NCBI RefSeq assembly: GCF_900129315.1
Contig: NZ_FQUS01000004.1
Span: 186,001 to 250,000, forward strand
Length of the DNA: 64,000 bases
Direction: 5' to 3'
Origin: Fodinibius roseus
Lineage (GTDB): Bacteria > Bacteroidota > Rhodothermia > Balneolales > Balneolaceae
The position numbers were made by a program, and so were the translations under genes. Below are positions 34,997 through 44,475 of this stretch, piece by piece; positions within the stretch are counted from its first letter, which is position 1; the number at the start of each line of letters is the position of its first letter. Below the pieces are notes generated by a model. It was not told the DNA's origin and did no database searches. It saw only the letters and a list, made by a program, of their open reading frames with translations.

Positions 34997-37900
34997 ATGA
35001 GCCAAAACGGGATACGACGTTTGCTAATAATAACCGGAATTTCTTCGCTGCTGCTGTTGGCGGGGGGACTCCTGTACTTTTCGGGGTTCTTCTCTGCGCC
35101 CCCGGAAAATACCGGGTTGGCCGAGCGCATCGAGGAGCAGATGGGAAAAATGGACCGCACCGAAAAAAAGGCGGCCCGGTCGGAGTATTTTTTCCGGTTA
35201 ATGCGCGACCCGTCGACCAACTCCATTCCTGAAAACATTCGCAACCGCGAGCTGACATATGCCCGCACGCTGCCCACTATTCAGCAGGTGCAAAGCAGGA
35301 TGAAGGCCAAAGATCCCTCTTTCCAGGCCGTCGATTACAGCTGGTCGCATGCGGGACCTTTTGACGTGGGCGGACGAACCCGTGCGCTGGCGGTGGACCG
35401 GCGCAACCCGGATATCGTGCTGGCCGGCGGGGTTTCCGGCGGCATGTGGAAGTCCACCAATGGAGGGGACAGCTGGAACCTGGCGACGCCCGACCTCGCC
35501 AATTTAAGCGTAACATCGGTGGCGCAGGATCCCAACAACCCCGACACCTGGTATTACGCCTCGGGCGAGATCCTCGGAAATTCGGCCAGCGCCAACAATT
35601 CTGCACCCTATTACGGGCAGGGCATCTATAAATCCACTGACAATGGCAGCACCTGGTCGCTCCTGCCCCAGACCAGCTCGAATGTACAGGGTCTGGTGGG
35701 GCCCTACAATACCGTCAGCCGGGTGGCCGTCAGTCCCACTACCAGCACCGTCTTTGCCGCCAGCAACGGCTTTGGCATTTATCGATCTACGGATGGGCAA
35801 ACATTCTCGGGGCCGGTCCTCGGCACGCAGGGCGAACAGCTCTATTGCGACCTGTCCGTGGCCGGGGACGGGACCCTGGCAGCTGTTATTTCAGAAGCTG
35901 CATTTGACGATCAACAATCCACCGATCCCGGTTCTCCCAATCACAACCCGGGTGTATTCATCTCTACCGACGACGGACAAAACTGGACCGAGGTCACCCC
36001 GGATACCTATCCCGACACCCATCGCAGAAGCGTGGTGAGCTTTGCCCCGGGCAATCCTGATATTCTCTATGTGTTAACCCTCAAAGGTTCTAATGATACG
36101 GAAAACCAGGGTGTAAGCTTTCACAAGCTGGATCTGTCCGCGGGCAGTGCGGAGGACCGCTCGGAGCACCTGCCCGACTTCCGTGTTGACGATGAAGATA
36201 CAGGGTATATGGAAATGCAGGCCGGGTATAATATGGAAGTGGCTGTAAAACCGGACGATGAAAACTTCGTGCTGGTGGGCGGAATCAACCTTTTTCGTTC
36301 CACCGATGGGTTTGCGACCACGCCGGAAGGAGGATATGACGGGGAGAACGAGGCGCAGAAAGATCAGTATTGGATCGGCGGCTATAACAAGGACAACAGC
36401 TATGCCCAGTACCCCAACCAGCATGCCGACCAGCACCGGGTTATTTTTCCCGAACCTTCCGCCAATCCCGACCGGATGTGGGCGGGGCACGACGGGGGAC
36501 TGAGTTACACCACGGACGTTACGGCGGAATCGGTAAGCTGGGAGAATCGCGACGACGGCTATGTGACCTCTCAGTTTTATACGGCGGCCCTTCCCAACGT
36601 TTCGGACGATCCCCGGCGGATGGGCGGCACGCAGGATAACGGGACGCCGTACTTCCAGGCCGGGGCCCCAAACAGCCAGAATACCCTGGATATCTCCTCC
36701 GGGGACGGAGGGTACGCCTATTTCACGGAAAATTACCTCTACGTTTCGCAGCAGGAGGGCGGGGTGATCCGCTGGGAGGATGATTTTAATAATCCTCCCT
36801 CGTATGTATATCCCTCGGCAGCCGAAAATCAGCTGTTCCTTCATCCCTACCAGGTGGACCCCAATGACGATAATATCATGTATTACCCGGACGGTCACTA
36901 CATCTGGCGAAATACCAGCCTGAATACCATCTCCAATGAGGATCCGTCGGGCACGACCCAGGGATGGGAAGAGCTGACCGACCTGTCGGTCGGAAGCGGA
37001 CACGTGATTTCCACGCTTGCCGTGTCCACCGTCCCGGCCAATATACTGTATCTGGGAGGCTTCAGCACGAGTGGTGCTCCCGTTATCAGGCGCATTGACA
37101 ATGCCCACACGGCTACGGGTGAGGATGATGTAACAAATGTTTCTCTGCCCGGCGATGCCGGGCTCAACGGAGCCTATCTCAAGGATATTGCCGTGAATCC
37201 GGGCAACGCCAACGAGGTGTTGGCGGTGCTTTCCAACTATAATATCGTCGGGCTCTACCACACGACCGACGGCGGCGAAAACTGGACGGCCGCGGAAGGA
37301 AATTTGACGGGCAACGAGTCCAATCCCGGTCCCTCTTTGAGATCCGCCGCAATCATACCGGCGGAAAACGGGACGGTCTATCTCCTGGGCACCAGCACGG
37401 GATTGTATTCCACACAAATACTTGACGGGGCCAATACGGAATGGGGACAGGAGGCGGCTGATGTAATCGGAAATGCGGTCACGGACTACGTGGCAGCCAG
37501 GCTTGCTGACGGCGACGTAGCAGCCGGCACGCATGGACGCGGCATGCTTTCCGGCGACTTCGGTGGTACGGTGGACCTCTCCGATATCCCCTGGATTGAG
37601 CTGGATAGATCAGAGGAAAGAGTTGGTGAACCGCTGGTCATACGGGCAGAAAATTTTGAGTTTAATACCACGGCCTCAGAAAATGAGGTAATACTTACAG
37701 ATCGATACAACAACCAGACCAGGGAAACCGAGGCTACGGTCCTCGGTGCAGCGGCCGGGGAGCTCACTATAGAGGTACCCCGTGATGCCGTCTTCCCGGA
37801 GGCACCGGATAATGAAGTGATGCTGAAGGTTCGCTCAAACAGTACCGAACCGGCGGCGGTTACCTTTACGGTGCTTCCCCCGACCCGTTTTGCGCTTAAC

Positions 37901-38161
37901 CAGAACTACCCGAATCCTTTCAGGGGTACGACGAATATCCCGTTTGATGTCTCCGAAGACAGTGAAGTCAGTCTTACTGTTTATTCCATAAACGGCCGGA
38001 AAGTGATTGAGCCTCTTCGTACCGAATCTTTTAACGCGGGTTCGTATGATGAACAGATTGATCTTTCCCACCTCGCCAGCGGGATTTACATCTATCGCCT
38101 GGTAGCACAGTCGGACAGGGGGACACAAATAGACTCCAAAAAAATGACGCTTATCAAATAA
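34997..38161 (+). CDS. Large secreted sortilin/BNR-type beta-propeller protein with C-terminal sorting domain
   Basis: A 1054-aa exported protein with a hydrophobic N-terminal segment (residues 9-30). The body consists of VPS10/sortilin-like blades: VGGRTRALAVDRRNPDIVL, GGMWKSTNGGDSW, GIYKSTDNGSTWSL, VFISTDDGQNWTEV, LYHTTDGGENWTA, with Asp-box (S/T-x-D-G-G/Q-x-x-W) repeats from about residue 125 to 830. An Ig-like segment follows, then at about 965-1054 a Bacteroidota/Balneolota-type sorting domain FALNQNYPNPFRGTTNIPF and ending KKMTLIK, typical of type IX secretion substrates. Surface-exposed, probably carbohydrate- or protein-binding; hydrolase activity cannot be excluded. It begins 19 nt after the small lipoprotein gene. 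Confidence 0.85.
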   Translation: MSQNGIRRLLIITGISSLLLLAGGLLYFSGFFSAPPENTGLAERIEEQMGKMDRTEKKAARSEYFFRLMRDPSTNSIPENIRNRELTYARTLPTIQQVQSRMKAKDPSFQAVDYSWSHAGPFDVGGRTRALAVDRRNPDIVLAGGVSGGMWKSTNGGDSWNLATPDLANLSVTSVAQDPNNPDTWYYASGEILGNSASANNSAPYYGQGIYKSTDNGSTWSLLPQTSSNVQGLVGPYNTVSRVAVSPTTSTVFAASNGFGIYRSTDGQTFSGPVLGTQGEQLYCDLSVAGDGTLAAVISEAAFDDQQSTDPGSPNHNPGVFISTDDGQNWTEVTPDTYPDTHRRSVVSFAPGNPDILYVLTLKGSNDTENQGVSFHKLDLSAGSAEDRSEHLPDFRVDDEDTGYMEMQAGYNMEVAVKPDDENFVLVGGINLFRSTDGFATTPEGGYDGENEAQKDQYWIGGYNKDNSYAQYPNQHADQHRVIFPEPSANPDRMWAGHDGGLSYTTDVTAESVSWENRDDGYVTSQFYTAALPNVSDDPRRMGGTQDNGTPYFQAGAPNSQNTLDISSGDGGYAYFTENYLYVSQQEGGVIRWEDDFNNPPSYVYPSAAENQLFLHPYQVDPNDDNIMYYPDGHYIWRNTSLNTISNEDPSGTTQGWEELTDLSVGSGHVISTLAVSTVPANILYLGGFSTSGAPVIRRIDNAHTATGEDDVTNVSLPGDAGLNGAYLKDIAVNPGNANEVLAVLSNYNIVGLYHTTDGGENWTAAEGNLTGNESNPGPSLRSAAIIPAENGTVYLLGTSTGLYSTQILDGANTEWGQEAADVIGNAVTDYVAARLADGDVAAGTHGRGMLSGDFGGTVDLSDIPWIELDRSEERVGEPLVIRAENFEFNTTASENEVILTDRYNNQTRETEATVLGAAAGELTIEVPRDAVFPEAPDNEVMLKVRSNSTEPAAVTFTVLPPTRFALNQNYPNPFRGTTNIPFDVSEDSEVSLTVYSINGRKVIEPLRTESFNAGSYDEQIDLSHLASGIYIYRLVAQSDRGTQIDSKKMTLIK

Positions 38162-38294
38162 TACTGCCGGTGGTCTTCCCTTCTTCAAGCAACCGGTCAA
38201 TCATCGATCGGTACTCGCTATAACTCATACTGTTGTCAATGATTTCCGGGGTAATAATTTGTTCTGATGTCTGGTCCCTAAATTTATTGTAAAC
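38154..38294 (-). pseudogene. Remnant of a thioredoxin-like gene N-terminus
   Basis: On the minus strand this stretch reads DQTSEQIITPEIIDNSMSYS, EYRSMIDRLLEEGKTTGSII and then TGA. I recall the segment SMSYxEYR...LLxEGKxTG from the N-terminus of a Bacteroidota thioredoxin-family protein, but there is no proper start codon, and the frame stops right after the conserved segment. It overlaps the last 8 nt of the large propeller gene. The identification is by eye and tentative. Confidence 0.4.
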
Positions 38295-38427
38295 TCAACA
38301 TTGCAACACCTTCAGTAGTTAGACTTAAAAAATTCAGTCCTCCTTCATTGGCGGTCAAAACTGAAAGCGCCCTCCACTCAAGGTGTTACTATTTGCATTT
38401 TTTTGGTGTCAGGAGGGCACAACGCAT

Positions 38428-39363
38428 TTATTTTAACAACCATTCAACAAAGGCAAAAGAGTTTAAAAAATCATTATGCTTGGCAAACAGGGCTATCACC
38501 AGAAAGGAGACAAACGCCATGGAAGTCCGGTATTTTACCTGCATCACACTTCTATAATCTCCCTCGTTATGTGCCATCATTCCTTTTAGCTTCCTGTCTA
38601 CCAGGATACCCGTAATTCCTCCCGTAATTCCGAATAGCAGTCCCAGCATCAAATGTTGCAATCCTATGGCTAAAGTCACCAGCAGCAATCCCACAGTAAA
38701 AGAAGCCTCAAAAAAACGCATAACCGTGTATTTGCCATAGGAAACGGCAAAGGTTCGATCTCCCCTTCGGAGATCTTCATTCTGCTGGTAGAGCTGCGAT
38801 ACCGGGTACAGGCTTAACAGGATGAAGGTTACGCCCGCGGCTGCCATCCATGTCGAACCGTAAAGTGGACCGAACCCTGTGGCATAATAGCCCAGCAGCA
38901 CGGCATTACAGCCCGTACTGATGCCAATGGCAACAAGACTCTTGAGGGGACGTCCTTTCCAGCGGGACCATGGAGAAGAATACAACCAGAAAAGCAACAT
39001 GCTCAACAGGTAGATTCCAACGAAAAAGGCCCCCATCGGAATAGCCAGCAAAAGTCCTATCATCTGGATAAGCAGGGAAGCGAACCACATCCACCGGACC
39101 ATCGGTGGAGGGTTTGGCAGTCCCCCCACGGGCCCCTCGTCCCGGTCCCAAAACGAATTGTAGGCTGTCGCTCCCCCAAAAAGCAACAGATGTACATTCA
39201 GGAATTGTATAACAAACCATTGCAGGTTAAAATTCTCACTAAGGAGGGCTCCCAGCAAATAGGCACCCGACAGTATAAAAAGTTGATAATGAAGCCGTAG
39301 GTGTAACACGAAGTGCCAAACTTGATTACCCCAGCCCGCTTTGCCCCGGTTTGATTCAGCCAC
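38428..39363 (-). CDS. UbiA-family prenyltransferase
   Basis: A 311-aa integral membrane protein with about eight to nine helices and the two UbiA polar motifs: AYNSFWDRDEGPVGG (residues about 66-80, Asp-rich Mg2+ site, replacing the usual NDxxDxxxD) and YQQNEDLRRGDRTFAV (about 192-207). Such enzymes attach prenyl chains to aromatic or other acceptors in quinone, heme O or pigment synthesis. Which pathway cannot be told; it does not look like HemO/CyoE or MenA. It starts with GTG at 39363; the ATG 7 nt earlier is out of frame. It is monocistronic and convergent with the propeller gene. Confidence 0.85.
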   Translation of the reverse strand: MAESNRGKAGWGNQVWHFVLHLRLHYQLFILSGAYLLGALLSENFNLQWFVIQFLNVHLLLFGGATAYNSFWDRDEGPVGGLPNPPPMVRWMWFASLLIQMIGLLLAIPMGAFFVGIYLLSMLLFWLYSSPWSRWKGRPLKSLVAIGISTGCNAVLLGYYATGFGPLYGSTWMAAAGVTFILLSLYPVSQLYQQNEDLRRGDRTFAVSYGKYTVMRFFEASFTVGLLLVTLAIGLQHLMLGLLFGITGGITGILVDRKLKGMMAHNEGDYRSVMQVKYRTSMAFVSFLVIALFAKHNDFLNSFAFVEWLLK

Positions 39364-39698
39364 ACATTATTGCTTATTTGTAAACATTCAACTGTAGCAT
39401 ACCAATTTTGGACGTATCAATCCACCGTGAAACAGCTGTTTTTTTAATAGTTTATTCGCCCTGCAAAGCCGTCGAAAGCCACATTTGCATCAACAGGAAG
39501 CTCTTTGCGAGGGGCCGGCCCGCGCATGGCCGGCCGGCGGCGAACCAGAGCTTCCGGACAACAGATACCTGGACTTTAGTCTGATCCGAAAATTTAACTA
39601 TCTCAATCCTGTTCAACAACCGCTAATACACCGGGCTATTGCACCTGTCACCTGAATACTGCTGATAATATGCTGAAAAGATTGTTATATTACAGTAT
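39364..39698. other. Intergenic region with large GC-rich palindrome
   Basis: 335 bp between divergent genes. It holds a strong imperfect hairpin at 39497-39557 and presumably both promoters. No gene is seen. Confidence 0.5.
39497..39557. repeat. GC-rich inverted repeat (possible REP-like element)
   Basis: GGAAGCTCT...GGCCGGCC on the left and GGCCGGCC...AGAGCTTCC on the right form a long stem with a bulge, around the 7-nt loop CGCGCAT. Its composition is much richer in GC than its surroundings. It recalls the palindrome at 34698-34720 in style but not in sequence. Confidence 0.55.
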
Positions 39699-40625
39699 AT
39701 GAATATGAAATCACCTGAGTCCACAACAGCACCCACAAATATTCATACCCGGCTTGCCCCCGGTGAATGGAAGCGACAGAAAGCCAGCCATGAACAGGCA
39801 ATCGCGGAGCTCATCGATCCTTACCTGCAGCGTAGGAGCGAGCAGCAAAAAGATCCCGTTATGGACTTTTTGTTCGAATATTACGCCTTTCGTCCCTCGC
39901 ACCTGCGCCGCTGGTCGCCAGGACTGGGTGTGCTGTTGCTCGAAGGAAATCTTCACGACTGGCCGTTCGACGAGATGAACAGCCGTGACAGCAGATATTT
40001 TCTCGATATTGGCCATTTTTCTCCGGACCGCCTCTCTTCACTGAAATGGATACTGGGCGTTTTACAGAATTCAGCGAACCGTCATCCCTCTTTCGGATGC
40101 TTCGGCATGCATGAGTGGGCCATGGTTTACAAGGCCGACAGGATCAGGCACGAATACCTTTCCCTGCGGATGGACAGGGATGAGCTCGCTGCTTTTGTGG
40201 AATCACGTCCCCTGGCCTGCACGCATTTTGACGCTTTCCGTTTTTTTACGGACGAGGCCAAACCGCAAAATAAGTTTAAACTGAACAGAGAGAACTTCAA
40301 CAGCATGGAACAGCCCGGCTGTCTGCATACCAATATGGATCTGTACAAGTGGGCGTTCAAAATGTATCCCTGGATATCGAGCCGTACGATTCGTCGCGCG
40401 TTCGAACTGGCCGTCGAAACGCGTATCATCGATATGAAAGCCAGTCCCTATGACCTCCGGCACCGTGGATTGGAACCCATAAAAATTGAAACCGAACCGG
40501 GCCGACGGGAATACGTGGAAAAGCAGCATGCCATTTTCAAAAAATCAAAGCCCATTCGGGGACAGCTGATCAAAGAATACCGGCGGTTACTGGATTCCGC
40601 AAACCGGATTCATCTTGCCACATAG
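39699..40625 (+). CDS. Uncharacterised protein (family sometimes labelled 3-methyladenine DNA glycosylase)
   Basis: A 308-aa soluble protein. Residues DPVMDFLFEYYAFRPSHLRRW (53-73), HPSFGCFGMHEWAMVYKADRIRH (about 135-157) and CTHFDAFRFFTDEAKPQNKF (about 194-213) are conserved blocks I recall from an uncharacterised family present in Actinobacteria and Bacteroidota, where database labels sometimes read 3-methyladenine DNA glycosylase without evidence. There is no HhH motif or Mpg fold signature visible. A cluster of His, Cys and Asp residues suggests a metal-dependent enzyme. The gene starts at either Met1 or Met3 (ATG 39699/39705) and stands alone, convergent with pyk. Confidence 0.6.
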   Translation: MNMKSPESTTAPTNIHTRLAPGEWKRQKASHEQAIAELIDPYLQRRSEQQKDPVMDFLFEYYAFRPSHLRRWSPGLGVLLLEGNLHDWPFDEMNSRDSRYFLDIGHFSPDRLSSLKWILGVLQNSANRHPSFGCFGMHEWAMVYKADRIRHEYLSLRMDRDELAAFVESRPLACTHFDAFRFFTDEAKPQNKFKLNRENFNSMEQPGCLHTNMDLYKWAFKMYPWISSRTIRRAFELAVETRIIDMKASPYDLRHRGLEPIKIETEPGRREYVEKQHAIFKKSKPIRGQLIKEYRRLLDSANRIHLAT

Positions 40626-40745
40626 GCAGGTGGGAAGATAGTGCTCGTATTCGGAGGATGACCTGATTTTTGGTGAACAGTGGAAATGGGGATAGAGAAA
40701 ACACGGTAAAGGGAGGGATATATCTGCGTAGCATCGCCTTCACGT

Positions 40746-42179
40746 CTATTCTATGGTACTTACCTTAATCATATTGGTCCGTCCTTTCTTTGCAATCGGC
40801 ATACCTGTAGCGATGATAGCCCGTTCCCCGACCTGGGCGAGTCCGTGGGCCTTAAGGTAATCCTCCATCATCCGCACGCTCTCATCCGTATCAAATATTT
40901 CATCGATCTTTACGGGCTGAACGCCCCAGACCAGTCCCAGTTGACGGCATACTTCGTCACTTTCGGTAAAAGCCACCAGCGGTACGCGGGGACGAAATTT
41001 GGCAATTCGCCGCGCTGTTGTGCCCGAATGGGTAATTGTACTGATAACACGGGCCTCTACATTATCGGCGAGCACTACACACGAATAAGCCAGTGATTCA
41101 ATAATCTGTTTTTCCTTCCATTCCGGCTGACGATAATCAAGACTGCGATACATATCGGGTGCGTTCTCTTCGACAGACCGACATATTTTATCCATGGTCT
41201 CGATGGATTCCACGGGATATTTACCGGCGGCGGTTTCCCCGGAAAGCATCACCGCGTCGGTGCCGTCAAGTACGGCGTTGGCTACATCCGAGCTCTCAGC
41301 ACGGGTGGGACGGGCGTTTTCCACCATCGATTCCAGCATTTGTGTAGCGGTAATCACCGGTTTCCCGGCTTTTCGGCACTTGCCAATAATATTTTTCTGT
41401 ACCAGCGGCACTTTCTCACTGGCTATCTCGATTCCGAGGTCGCCTCGGGCAACCATAATGCCATTCGACTCCTCTATAATTTCATCGATCACCTCTACCG
41501 CTTCGGGTTTTTCAATTTTGGCAATAATACCGGCATTGGAACCCTCAGCGCGCACTCGTGATATCACATCCTGAATATCGCCGGCCGAACGTACAAACGA
41601 CATTGCAAAGTAGTCGACCCCCTGTTTTGCGGCAAATTCCAGATCTTTAACATCTTTATCCGTCAGCGACGACATGGAAAGGTCAACGTCCGGCAGGTTT
41701 ACGCCTTTCCGTGATTTTAGCAATCCCCCTACGACTACCTGGGCTACCAGGCTGTCTGTATTTTTTTTAATAACCTTGAGCTCAAGCAATCCGTCGTCGA
41801 CCAGAATACGGTTCCCTTCCGAGGCATCCTGTACCAGGTACGGATAGTCAACGGGAATACGTTCAGAGGTCCCCTCCACCTCTTCCGTCGTAATCGTTAT
41901 GTAATCTTTCTCTTTTACCAGTTGTCCCCCTGCCTTCATGGTACCCACCCGTATTTTGGGTCCCTGCAAGTCCGCTAAAACAGGCAAACTGACCTCATAC
42001 CGGTCGGCTACTTTTCGAATATTTTTAATAACCTCGGCATGCTCATCGTGCGTACCGTGTGAAAAGTTAATTCGTGCTACGTTCATACCGTTCCGAACCA
42101 GCGCATCTATCTTCTCTTCCGAATTGCTGCTGGGACCCAAAGTACAAACAATTTTTGTTCGTCGTTCGCCTGTATTCAT
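40746..42179 (-). CDS. pyk: Pyruvate kinase
   Basis: Pyruvate kinase makes pyruvate and ATP from phosphoenolpyruvate and ADP. The 477-aa protein shows LGPSSNSEEKIDALVRNGMNVARINFSHG (N-terminal barrel strand and substrate Arg), the active-site signature IAKIEKPEAVEVIDEII (about residues 219-235), MVARGDLGIEI, and the C-terminal ATMPIAKKGRTN-like region TGMPIAKKGRTNMIKV. Length is typical of bacterial PykF/PykA types. It is monocistronic. The C-terminal domain carries the usual allosteric effector fold, but the effector is not predictable. Confidence 0.96.
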   Translation of the reverse strand: MNTGERRTKIVCTLGPSSNSEEKIDALVRNGMNVARINFSHGTHDEHAEVIKNIRKVADRYEVSLPVLADLQGPKIRVGTMKAGGQLVKEKDYITITTEEVEGTSERIPVDYPYLVQDASEGNRILVDDGLLELKVIKKNTDSLVAQVVVGGLLKSRKGVNLPDVDLSMSSLTDKDVKDLEFAAKQGVDYFAMSFVRSAGDIQDVISRVRAEGSNAGIIAKIEKPEAVEVIDEIIEESNGIMVARGDLGIEIASEKVPLVQKNIIGKCRKAGKPVITATQMLESMVENARPTRAESSDVANAVLDGTDAVMLSGETAAGKYPVESIETMDKICRSVEENAPDMYRSLDYRQPEWKEKQIIESLAYSCVVLADNVEARVISTITHSGTTARRIAKFRPRVPLVAFTESDEVCRQLGLVWGVQPVKIDEIFDTDESVRMMEDYLKAHGLAQVGERAIIATGMPIAKKGRTNMIKVSTIE

Positions 42180-42339
42180 CTACGTTCTGATATTTCCAAA
42201 GTTATAAATTCACTATAGGGTAATTAAGGTATAAAGCACTTTTAAAACCAACCAATGAAAGCGCTTTAATGTATGAAATAAAATTCGGAAACGATATCTG
42301 GAGATGAAGATGAAACGGGATTGGGTGACTAATGTCCCA

Positions 42340-43752
42340 TCATATCTGTCGGGTAAGGATTTGGCCGGTCAGCCATAGCTGGCGCTGCTGGTATTGAACG
42401 GTATAATAATAGTTGCTCCGACGCAGCAGGTAGTGATAAAACGGGAAATACTGGTTTTTCAACTTGGGCTGATCAAAATAGTAAGAGTAATCCGGATCGC
42501 TGTGGTTATAGGAGTAATACCATATCAGCTCTTTCAGGCGGTCTCTGGTATACCAGGGAGCGCCAAAAAGCACATAGATCATCCCCAAATCGGTTTTCCA
42601 GCCCTCTTTAAAATTGGAAAATTGCTTATTGGCATCTTCCACACGCTGGTAGTACAGCTCAATAACCTGCCGGGCCCGGTTGGTGTTGCCTATTTTTTTT
42701 AACCAGAACCGATCCACTTCTTTCTTCAGGGAATCTGCGTCCGAAATTTCCATCATCTCTTCATGGTCCCCCTCTCCCATCAGGTATATCAGGGGACGTG
42801 CCAGCTCTCTTGCTGTGCTGATGTTCGGATAGTTTTTGCTTTTAACGCCAAAGTCACGGGCTTTAAACAGCTCTTCTTCCTCACCGCGCCGGGCATTCAC
42901 TGCAAAACGATAATTGCCGCGGCCCGGGGTGGCGAACTTGTATTCAATATAGGTACTGCTGTAATCCGTTAAAACACGCTGGCTCGATTGCAGCTCGGTT
43001 TCCTCATCATAGTCAATGCCTTTATACTCTATAGAAGAGGGACTGTAATTGGAATAATGCATCGGCCGCGGGTAGCTGGTATCCGATTCAAAGTGAACCA
43101 GCCGCGACCGGATCTGCATGCGCTCGTCGGTTCGCGGACTGATTACCTGAAATACGAAACGCAGCGAATCTACTTTTCCCTTTACATCATAGGTGTTGAG
43201 CTGCTCCCAATCTCCCCCGTCACTCTCTTTTCCGAACATCTGGATGTTTGACAGGTTATAATCTCCCTGCTCGGTTTGCGGGATGGCCGTTTCGACTGAT
43301 TGGGTAATATTCTTTTCGGTATTCAAATCCGTTATGCTGACCAGCACCCGGTATCTGCTGGGATCAACGGCATGAGTAAAAGTCAAATCCAGGGCTTCAC
43401 GGCTAGATGTGATGGCCTGATCGGTACTCTTCACTGTCCTTTCCATCTGATTGGAAACAAGGATGTTGTCAGAATTTTCCAGGTCCTGAACCTGGTATTC
43501 TACCAACATGCGCGCCTGCAGCGTATCATTTTCTTCCTTATAGATAAGACTTCCTTTCACGACTTCAGCCGTAATTTCAAGCATGGTATTATTCTGCTCA
43601 TCAACGAATCCAAAGGCAGCGGTACGGAATTCAGGATGCCCGGCCTTGAAATTATATCCCGTACCCCGTTCAATATCCAGGTTCCTGGAAGCGCTGCACG
43701 ATACCAGAAAAACCGCAAGAAAAGGCAACATGTAACGACTTATACGCTTCAT
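42340..43752 (-). CDS. GWxTD domain lipoprotein
   Basis: A 470-aa lipoprotein (lipobox FLVSC, Cys19). The C-terminal third holds the GWxTD domain: FKEGWKTDLGMIYVLFGAPWYTRDRLKELIWYY (about residues 383-415), found in Bacteroidota, Ignavibacteria, Acidobacteria and other FCB-related lineages; its function is unknown. The N-terminal two thirds are a beta-rich region, with two similar Ig-like stretches (AEVVKGSLIYKEENDTLQARM, LRFVFQVISPRTDERMQI). The tail is Tyr/Gln-rich (YYYTVQYQQRQLWL). The protein is probably exposed in the periplasm or outer membrane. It stands alone between pyk and the cupin gene. Confidence 0.9.
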   Translation of the reverse strand: MKRISRYMLPFLAVFLVSCSASRNLDIERGTGYNFKAGHPEFRTAAFGFVDEQNNTMLEITAEVVKGSLIYKEENDTLQARMLVEYQVQDLENSDNILVSNQMERTVKSTDQAITSSREALDLTFTHAVDPSRYRVLVSITDLNTEKNITQSVETAIPQTEQGDYNLSNIQMFGKESDGGDWEQLNTYDVKGKVDSLRFVFQVISPRTDERMQIRSRLVHFESDTSYPRPMHYSNYSPSSIEYKGIDYDEETELQSSQRVLTDYSSTYIEYKFATPGRGNYRFAVNARRGEEEELFKARDFGVKSKNYPNISTARELARPLIYLMGEGDHEEMMEISDADSLKKEVDRFWLKKIGNTNRARQVIELYYQRVEDANKQFSNFKEGWKTDLGMIYVLFGAPWYTRDRLKELIWYYSYNHSDPDYSYYFDQPKLKNQYFPFYHYLLRRSNYYYTVQYQQRQLWLTGQILTRQI

Positions 43753-43971
43753 AAAAGGTATATTAAATGTTTTACACCCACTCTTTATTTTAACGATCTG
43801 AACAGGTTTTTGTTATTGACAGACCTCCTGCAACTATTACAATGTAGAAACCAGATATATAAGAATAAAATTTTTCTGCCAAATAGCTATTTTATTTTTA
43901 CTCTTGTACGCCTCGGTTTATGTGAATGAAAGCTTTGTTCTCCGTTCGGCTTTCACCGTTAGCAACCCGGG

Positions 43972-44475
43972 CTACCGTCCAAAATCATCCTGCAGGCGGA
44001 CAATATCATCTTCATCCGAAGGATGGGCGGGATCGGTATGCTGCCATATCTCTGCAATCACACCCCACTTATCCAGTCCGACCAGCCGATGCCGTTCTCC
44101 CTGCTTTACCGTAATAACATCACTGTCACCATACTCCTCAAGATCGCCCTGCTCATCCGTTTCGCTTGTCACAACCCCCGCCGGTCCTTTGATAACTTTC
44201 CATATCTCGGCGCGCCGGTGATGATATTGCCAGGATAACCTTTTGCCGGGCGCTACCATAAGAACCTTGGGACTCAGTTTACCTGCTATGGTCAAGTCGC
44301 CCATGGAGAGATGAGAAAAATAAGTACCGGCAAACTCCTGTGCCTGTTGCTCGTCAATGACAAAAAAACCGCCCCAGGGACGTTGCCGATCCTGGTCAAC
44401 AATGGTAAATCCCTTATTTTCAATCTTTTGAGCCATTTTTTCAAAAATCTCTTGCTTTTCCGATGGTATACGCAT
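43972..44475 (-). CDS. Cupin-domain sugar-phosphate isomerase (phosphoheptose/mannose-6-phosphate isomerase type)
   Basis: A 167-aa cupin protein. RPWGGFFVIDEQQAQEFAGTYF is the family hallmark and is followed by the cupin metal site YHHRRAEIWKVIKGPAGVV and the second cupin motif QGERHRLVGLDKWGVIAEIWQHTDP. It resembles single-domain type II mannose-6-phosphate isomerase-like proteins found next to exopolysaccharide genes; the substrate is uncertain. I chose ATG 44475 because family members start about 20 residues before GFTIV. An alternative ATG at 44523 adds 16 residues and has AGAGG 8 nt upstream, so it cannot be excluded. Confidence 0.75.
   Translation of the reverse strand: MRIPSEKQEIFEKMAQKIENKGFTIVDQDRQRPWGGFFVIDEQQAQEFAGTYFSHLSMGDLTIAGKLSPKVLMVAPGKRLSWQYHHRRAEIWKVIKGPAGVVTSETDEQGDLEEYGDSDVITVKQGERHRLVGLDKWGVIAEIWQHTDPAHPSDEDDIVRLQDDFGR

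Noticed and set aside
36074-37534. Long antisense open frame (486 codons) within the sortilin-like gene
   Set aside because: The sense frame is a clear Asp-box propeller. The antisense frame has no recognisable domain and follows from GC-rich third positions.
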